Assembly (NCBI RefSeq): GCF_016093275.1
Contig: NZ_JAEDAK010000005.1
Location: forward strand, 64,001-128,000
DNA from: Inhella proteolytica
GTDB taxonomy: Bacteria; Pseudomonadota; Gammaproteobacteria; Burkholderiales; Burkholderiaceae_C
Direction of reading: 5' to 3'
DNA length: 64,000 nt
This document shows positions 59,436-64,000 of this stretch, one piece after another (position 1 is the first letter of the stretch; every line of letters begins with the position of its first letter). Both the position numbers and the translations under genes were made by a program. The notes under the pieces were generated by a model. That model saw only the letters and a list, made by a program, of their open reading frames with translations. It was not told where the DNA came from and ran no database searches.

Positions 59436-60776
59436 TTAGCGGGCAGGACTCTGGGCCTGGCTGGGCATCAGCAAGTACTCGAACCGCACCCGATGGCCGG
59501 CCCGGGTCTGGAGTTCCGTGGCCTGCCAGGAGCCGGGCTTGAGCGACGTGATCTGGCCACCCAACTGTGCGGGGTCTGGCCGCCCTGGGTGCCGCGGCAG
59601 GGAAACGGCGCCCTGCTCGCCCACCACGACCCAGCCGGCCAGGTTGCCGTCGTGATCGGTCTGGATGCTGATGAGCTCGGCGTAGATGGGTTGGCCATCC
59701 AGGGTGTGGGTGGATTGCGCCACCTGGCTGAGCTTCGGTTTGAAGTCCGTCCAACTCTCCGCCCAGGTACCGCCGTCAACCTGCGAACGAGCCAGCACCC
59801 TTACCGCCCCCGCCGCAACCACCGTGGGGTCTCCCAGCGGCTGCACGGCCGCGCCATGGGTGGCGTACACCCCGAATGCGGGCAGGGCGGCCAGCAGGGC
59901 GGCGCTGACCAGCAGGACACGTGATCGTCGGTTCGTTCCCTGCTTGACCCAGCGCAGTCGCTCGATCAAGGGGTGAGCCGAGCGCCAGCCATGAGCGAGT
60001 GCGGAGGATGGGCTGAGGGCGTGGGCTTTCAGCAAGGCGTCCCAATAGGGTTGGCGGGCGCTGCGATCCAGTGCCGCCAGTGCGCTGGCGTCGCAAGCCA
60101 ACTCCTGGTCGCGCTGGAAGCGGCGCAGGGCCCACCAGGCCAGCGGGTTGAACCAGTTCAGCACCAGCAGCAGGGTGGCCAACAGGTTCCACAGCGTGTC
60201 GCAGCGCTGCGCGTGCACGCGTTCGTGGGCCAGGATCAGCTGCTGCTCGGTCGCCGTGAAGCGCTGCTCGAAGTCCACCGGCAAGGCCAGACGTGGTCGC
60301 AGCAGGCCCACCACTGCGGGGCTGAAGCCAGCGGGCAGCGCCCAACGGCCGCGCTCACGGTCCCAGCTGAGCTCGCGTGCCCAGCGTCGATGCTGAAGCG
60401 CGAATGCGGCGCTCAGCAGCAGGACCCCAAAGCCATAGGCCGCGGCCAGGACGGGCTGCCAGCTCTTGCCGGAAGCCGCATCCGGCATGGTTTTGGGGGC
60501 GGCAGGGGCCGGAGCTCGCAGTTGCAGCGCAGACAGGGCCTGGCGCTTGGCCTGGTCCAGGGCCTGGACGGCGGCGGGCGGCGCGGCTGCCATCGAAACC
60601 GGGGGCGGCGGCAGTGCAGCCGCCAGCACGCACAGCGGCACCGCCCACCACACCCAGTACTGCGCTTGCGGCCCAGCAAGGGCGCGGGCCAGCGGGCGCA
60701 GCAGGGCCACCAAGGCGATCGCCAGGCAGAACAGCAGGGGCAAGGGGGTGCCGTGGAACACCAGGAGGCTAGGCAT
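59436..60776 (-). CDS. BlaR1/MecR1-type M56 membrane metallopeptidase
   Basis: Protein of 446 residues with membrane helices at about 8-28, 41-58, 107-127, a fourth at 190-210 and another near 290. The zinc site is LAHERVH (His184, Glu185, His188), with downstream RDQELACDASAL supplying the third ligand region. It is the M56 protease partner of the BlaI-type repressor encoded just upstream, with which it overlaps by 8 bp. On a signal it should cleave or inactivate the repressor. The C-terminal about 140 residues lack a penicillin-binding domain, so the signal is not obviously a beta-lactam. Confidence 0.9.
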   Translation of the reverse strand: MPSLLVFHGTPLPLLFCLAIALVALLRPLARALAGPQAQYWVWWAVPLCVLAAALPPPPVSMAAAPPAAVQALDQAKRQALSALQLRAPAPAAPKTMPDAASGKSWQPVLAAAYGFGVLLLSAAFALQHRRWARELSWDRERGRWALPAGFSPAVVGLLRPRLALPVDFEQRFTATEQQLILAHERVHAQRCDTLWNLLATLLLVLNWFNPLAWWALRRFQRDQELACDASALAALDRSARQPYWDALLKAHALSPSSALAHGWRSAHPLIERLRWVKQGTNRRSRVLLVSAALLAALPAFGVYATHGAAVQPLGDPTVVAAGAVRVLARSQVDGGTWAESWTDFKPKLSQVAQSTHTLDGQPIYAELISIQTDHDGNLAGWVVVGEQGAVSLPRHPGRPDPAQLGGQITSLKPGSWQATELQTRAGHRVRFEYLLMPSQAQSPAR

Positions 60777-61134
60777 CGGGCTGATCCTTCAGCAAGGCCG
60801 CAAGCGCGCGGCGGTCCTCGGGGCTGAGCGGTCGCTGGTCCGCGAAGTGCGTTACCAGCGCAGAGAGCCGGCCGTTGAAGAAGCGATCCAGCAACGTCGT
60901 GCTCTGGGCGCGCAGCCAGTCCTCGCGCTGAAGCAGCGGCTGGTACAGAAAGCGGCGGCCGTCCTTCTCGGCGGCAATCGCCTGCTTGCCCAGCAGTCGG
61001 TTCAGCAAGGTCTTGACCGTGCCTGGCTGCCAGCCCTGGGCGGGCCCAAGAGCGGCGACGAGATCTTCCGAGGTGGCCGAGCCCCGCTCCCACAAGAACT
61101 CCATCACATGGAGCTCCGCTTCACTGATTCGCAT
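60769..61134 (-). CDS. BlaI/MecI-type transcriptional repressor
   Basis: Winged-helix repressor of 121 residues: ISEAELHVMEFLWERGSATSEDLVAAL ... GWQPGTVKTLLNRLLGKQAIAAEKDGRRFLYQPLL is the BlaI/MecI DNA-binding domain, and the C-terminal helices dimerise (DRFFNGRLSALVTHF). It represses its own operon until the partner M56 protease inactivates it. The M56 gene follows with an 8-bp overlap. The candidate operator is at 61145-61183 just upstream. Confidence 0.92.
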   Translation of the reverse strand: MRISEAELHVMEFLWERGSATSEDLVAALGPAQGWQPGTVKTLLNRLLGKQAIAAEKDGRRFLYQPLLQREDWLRAQSTTLLDRFFNGRLSALVTHFADQRPLSPEDRRALAALLKDQPDA

Positions 61135-61144
61135 GCTTGCGTTT

Positions 61145-61183
61145 ATGGTTGTAAACGGCGTTCAGTCTACAAACGTAAACGTT
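61145..61183. promoter_or_regulatory. Candidate BlaI-type operator region
   Basis: Immediately upstream of the repressor start are TTGTA (61149) and TACAA (61168), an inverted pair with TGTA/TACA cores as in BlaI/MecI operators. Overlapping it is a second dyad AACGT-AA-ACGTT (61172-61183). GTAAAC occurs twice. The stretch is clearly AT-richer than its surroundings. Confidence 0.5.
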
Positions 61184-61265
61184 CAGATCAAGCCCAATCT
61201 GCCTGGGGGATACCCGCGGGAGGATGGTTCTGCTGGCTCACCTGGATGGGCGCTGTGCGCCGGCT

Positions 61266-61496
61266 TCAGCGCCGGCCGTCGCGCAGCGGTCGCAGCAGAT
61301 CCTTGAGGCCGTTGTGGTCGATGGTGTGCATCAGCGCCAGCAGCCGGCCCAGCTCGCCCTTGGGAAAGCCCTCGCGCGCGAACCAGGCCAGGTAGTTGCT
61401 GGGCAGATCGGCCAGCAGCAGGCCCTGGTGCTTGCCGAAAGGCATGGTCTGGGTAACGAGCTTGAGCAGGTCGTCGGGCGGGAGGGGCGAGGACAT
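61266..61496 (-). CDS. DUF3820-family small protein
   Basis: Protein of 76 residues: MPFGKHQGLLLADLPSNYLAWFAREGFPKGELGRLLALM is the full DUF3820 domain, a short basic module also found fused to exonuclease-like domains. It is thought to bind nucleic acid, but no function is established. The ATG at 61496 begins the family sequence. It lies alone between the BlaI/M56 promoter region and the DGC-domain gene and is divergent from the latter. Confidence 0.85.
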   Translation of the reverse strand: MSSPLPPDDLLKLVTQTMPFGKHQGLLLADLPSNYLAWFAREGFPKGELGRLLALMHTIDHNGLKDLLRPLRDGRR

Positions 61497-61574
61497 CGCG
61501 CGCAGTGTCGCCGTCGGGGTCGGGCTTGAAGTGCTTCAAGGCGCGCCGCGCGGTAGGGCGGCAAGCTTTGCGCC

Positions 61575-61958
61575 ATGTCCGGTCCGCCCGCCGCCGCTGA
61601 ACTGCCGCTGGTTTATTCCTGCTCGGGCTGCTCCAGCGCCGCCCAACTGGCCAACCACCTGGCCGTGCGCCTGGACCGCGAGGGCCTGGCCGAGATGTCC
61701 TGCATCGCCGGCCTGGGTGGCGACGTGAAGCCGCTGGTGCGGCTGGCGCAGCGCGCCGTGGAGAGCGGCCGCACGGTGCTGGCGATCGACGGCTGCGCAC
61801 TCGAATGCGTGCGCCACAGCCTGACGCGCCTTGGGCTGGCACCCACGCTGCAACTGCGCCTGCACGAGCTGGGCGTGCGCAAGGTGCAGCATGGGGAGTT
61901 CGACCCCGCGCAGGCGGCCGAACTCCTGCGGCATTGCCGCAGCCTGATCAGTACCTGA
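61575..61958 (+). CDS. DGC-domain putative zinc-binding protein
   Basis: Protein of 127 residues with VYSCSGCSSAAQLANHLAVRLDREG at the start, GLAEMSCIAGLGGDV in the middle and the name-giving DGC in AIDGCALECVRHSLTRLG. The conserved cysteines (CSGC, SC, DGC-x3-C) probably bind zinc or a haem/Fe-S group. DGC proteins are often found near denitrification or redox genes, but none are in view here. Its 3' end overlaps the convergent TonB-receptor gene by 11 bp. Confidence 0.85.
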   Translation: MSGPPAAAELPLVYSCSGCSSAAQLANHLAVRLDREGLAEMSCIAGLGGDVKPLVRLAQRAVESGRTVLAIDGCALECVRHSLTRLGLAPTLQLRLHELGVRKVQHGEFDPAQAAELLRHCRSLIST

Positions 61959-64000
61959 CCGTCGCCGTCACATACCACTGCCGCCCCAGCGGGCTGGCGT
62001 AGCGCGGGTCGAAGCCGGCCTGGTTGCCGCCGCCCGAGGTGCGGATGGACAGCGGTGGGTCGCGGTCGAGCAGGTTCTTGGCGCCCAGGGTCAGGCTCAG
62101 GTGCTTGTTCCAGTCCAGCCGGGTCTGCCAGTCCAGGGTGCTGAAGGCGGCGACGTCGCGCACCACGGTGGCGTAGTCGCCCAGCGTGCCGTCGGCATTC
62201 ACCACCTTGATCGAGCCGTCTTCCGCGGTCTGCACGGCGTCGTGGTAACCCGAGCGCCAGTTCCACGCCAGGGTGTGGCTGAACAGGGCGTCCTGCTTCA
62301 GCGTGGCGGCCAGGCGCTGCACGATGCGGGCGGTGACGTTGTTGTAGCCGTCAAAGCGGCCCACGCTGCTTTCCACCTCGCCGCCGATCTCGACCTCGGA
62401 GCGCAGCATGTAGGTGCCGTTCCACTCGATCTTGAGCTTGCCGATGCCCAGGTCGCTGCTGCTGCTGAGCTCCCAGTCGATGCCGCTGTAGCGCGAACGG
62501 CCGAGGTTGAAGTTGGGCAGCAGGGTGGCCAGCTTGTTGGCGCCCAGGCCGGCGTCGAACACGGTGCGGAACAGGCCGTCGTAGCCGGCCGGGTTCTTGA
62601 AGGGGAAGGTCTCGGGCAGGGCGACGATCTGGTTCTTCATCTTGACCCACCAGGCGTCCATGCCGAAGCTCAGGTTGCGCGTTGGCTCCAGGCGGAAGCC
62701 GATGGTGCGGTTCTGGCTCTCCTCGGGCTTGAGGCCCAGCGCGCCGCTCAAGGGGTTGCCACCGGTCAGCAGGTCGTACTGGGTGGTACCGCGGCAATCC
62801 ACCGCGCGCGGGTCGGGGGCCTTCACCGGGCAGGGGTACTTGCCGCTGGTGACACCGAAGTCCTGCAGCGGCTGGGTGATCTCGTCCAGGTTCGGGGCCT
62901 TGAAGCCGCTGCCCAGCGAGCCGCGCAGCAGCCACTCGCGCGTGGGCGCCACGCGCAGCGCCAGCTTGTAGGTGGACTTGCTGTTCGCATTGCCCTGGCT
63001 GCCCGGGGCGTCCAGCGTGCCGTCGCTTTTGAACAGGTAGCGGTTGCGGGCCTTGGCGTAGTCGTCCCAGCGCACGGCGGCGGTCAGGTCCACGCCCTTG
63101 TAGAGCGGCATCAGCAGCTCGCCGAAGGCGCCCCAGTTGTTGCGCGAGGCGCCCACCGGCAGCGCGCCGGGGGAGGAGCCGAACACGGTGTCGTTGGCGC
63201 CGCCGATCTTGTTGGGGCCCTGGTTGATGGGGCTGGGCAGGGAGTCGTACTGCTGGCGCGCGAGGTCCACGCCCACGCCGAGCTGGGCGCCGCCGGCCGG
63301 CAGGCTGAACAGCTCGCCCGAACCGCGCAGGCTCAGCACGTCCAGCGCCGTCTCGGTGCGGGTGGCGCGCTCGTGCAGCACGCAGGGGGCGAACAAGGCG
63401 GCGTTGCCACCGGCCGCGGCAAAGGGGTTGACCTTGCCGGCGCTCACCAGGCCGGCGTAGCAGTTGCGGCTCATGTAGCCGCCGTCGTAGTCGTTGTCCT
63501 GCTGGCTGGTGGAGTGCACCAGGCTGGCGCTGTAGTCGAAGTCGCGCCACTGCCCTTCGATGCCAAAGGCCAGGTGCTGGGCGCGCGTCTGGTACAGATT
63601 GGCGCGGCCGCCGGCATCGACGAAGCGGTTGTTGGTGGTGGCGCGGCTGACGTTGGCTGGGTCCACGCCCATCGTCGCCAGGTGCGGCAGCACGTACTCC
63701 TTGTAGAGCGGGTCGGCCAGCGAGAGCGCGATGCCCTGCGCCGCCGGCGCGTAGCGGGCGCGCTGGTCGAACTGCGACAGCACCACCTCACCGAACAGGG
63801 TGGTGTTCTTGTCCAGCTTGAATTGGCCGGCGCTGAAGAAGCTGTCGCGCGTCGAGTCCGGGATCAGCTGCACGGTGGCGGCGAAGTCGAAGTAGCAGGC
63901 CTTGTCGGGGCCCACCGTGGTCAGCGCGGTGTTGGGTGCGCACTGGCCGTTCTTCAGGTAGTTCGGTGAGAAGGTCACGGCGCTGTAGGGCTCGCCGTCC
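61948..64000 (-). CDS. TonB-dependent outer-membrane receptor (5' end outside the window)
   Basis: At least 683 residues of the C-terminal barrel of a TonB-dependent receptor. The frame continues past the window edge (first readable codons DGEPYSAV before TFSPNY), so the signal peptide and plug are missing. Extended strands include LDKNTTLFGEVVLSQ, WLLRGSLGSGFKAPNLDEI (the conserved barrel signature) and LSLTLGAKNLLDRDPPLS. The C-terminus is the outer-membrane signal WYVTATVRY with a terminal aromatic. The extracellular loops contain paired cysteines (KNGQCAP/KACYFD, RNCYAG, FAPCVL, KYPCPVK/AVDCRG). Substrate is unknown; such receptors import siderophores, cobalamin or oligosaccharides. Confidence 0.92.
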   Translation of the reverse strand, partial: DGEPYSAVTFSPNYLKNGQCAPNTALTTVGPDKACYFDFAATVQLIPDSTRDSFFSAGQFKLDKNTTLFGEVVLSQFDQRARYAPAAQGIALSLADPLYKEYVLPHLATMGVDPANVSRATTNNRFVDAGGRANLYQTRAQHLAFGIEGQWRDFDYSASLVHSTSQQDNDYDGGYMSRNCYAGLVSAGKVNPFAAAGGNAALFAPCVLHERATRTETALDVLSLRGSGELFSLPAGGAQLGVGVDLARQQYDSLPSPINQGPNKIGGANDTVFGSSPGALPVGASRNNWGAFGELLMPLYKGVDLTAAVRWDDYAKARNRYLFKSDGTLDAPGSQGNANSKSTYKLALRVAPTREWLLRGSLGSGFKAPNLDEITQPLQDFGVTSGKYPCPVKAPDPRAVDCRGTTQYDLLTGGNPLSGALGLKPEESQNRTIGFRLEPTRNLSFGMDAWWVKMKNQIVALPETFPFKNPAGYDGLFRTVFDAGLGANKLATLLPNFNLGRSRYSGIDWELSSSSDLGIGKLKIEWNGTYMLRSEVEIGGEVESSVGRFDGYNNVTARIVQRLAATLKQDALFSHTLAWNWRSGYHDAVQTAEDGSIKVVNADGTLGDYATVVRDVAAFSTLDWQTRLDWNKHLSLTLGAKNLLDRDPPLSIRTSGGGNQAGFDPRYASPLGRQWYVTATVRY

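Overview
This window comes from the chromosome of a very GC-rich (roughly 70%) Gram-negative bacterium, most likely a betaproteobacterium of the order Burkholderiales (Roseateles/Inhella/Rubrivivax-like). That placement is an inference. It rests on a complete System I cytochrome c maturation operon, an initiation factor IF-1 gene with the C-terminal extension typical of the second betaproteobacterial copy, a PEP-CTERM-like protein, a C-terminal module common in secreted proteins of this order, and a dispersed-looking repeat of the Burkholderiales type. I saw no tRNA, rRNA, CRISPR array, transposase or prophage gene.

Layout. 1-10 kb: the tail of an upstream gene, an RstA/RstB-like two-component system divergent from a MipA/OmpV porin, a dienelactone hydrolase, an unrecognised secreted protein built from a duplicated domain, two AraC regulators and a DMT exporter. 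10-30 kb: mostly secreted or envelope hydrolases and repeat proteins (beta-helix, NHL propeller, S9 peptidase, alpha/beta hydrolases, an M9 collagenase), plus a papain-like protease next to a phospholipase-D-type nuclease. 30-38 kb: a CREST-type membrane hydrolase, a zinc-ribbon gene pair, a DUF3592/fibronectin-like pair, a lone sensor-domain lipoprotein, a RelA/SpoT-fold protein, and the infA/RRM locus with a long leader. 38-48 kb: a GNAT acetyltransferase, a degenerate HD-GYP protein, an OmpA-like lipoprotein, a class C beta-lactamase-like hydrolase, a diguanylate cyclase, a six-EF-hand protein and an RCC1-repeat lipoprotein. 48.8-55.7 kb: ccmABCDEFGHI on the minus strand, interrupted between ccmD and ccmE. 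55.8-64 kb: a TPR-GGDEF protein, a GGDEF protein, a BlaI/M56 pair, small metal-binding proteins and a TonB-dependent receptor cut by the window end.

How genes work together. The ccm genes overlap by ATGA/GTGA junctions and together export and load haem onto apocytochromes c. Three diguanylate cyclases and one HD-GYP-like protein point to active cyclic-di-GMP signalling. The collagenase, S9 peptidase, beta-helix protein and TonB receptor suggest a scavenging lifestyle on proteins and polymers.

The observations I find most worth following are: a protein (35508-36653) carrying all the synthetase-site motifs of RelA/SpoT alarmone enzymes without the rest of that architecture; a 507-bp nearly symmetrical inverted repeat inside the ccm operon (53001-53507); one small domain shared by three otherwise unrelated secreted repeat proteins; and several sharp DNA dyads or phased repeats that look like operators. 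No computation was run: family assignments come from reading motifs, and all positions were counted by hand.
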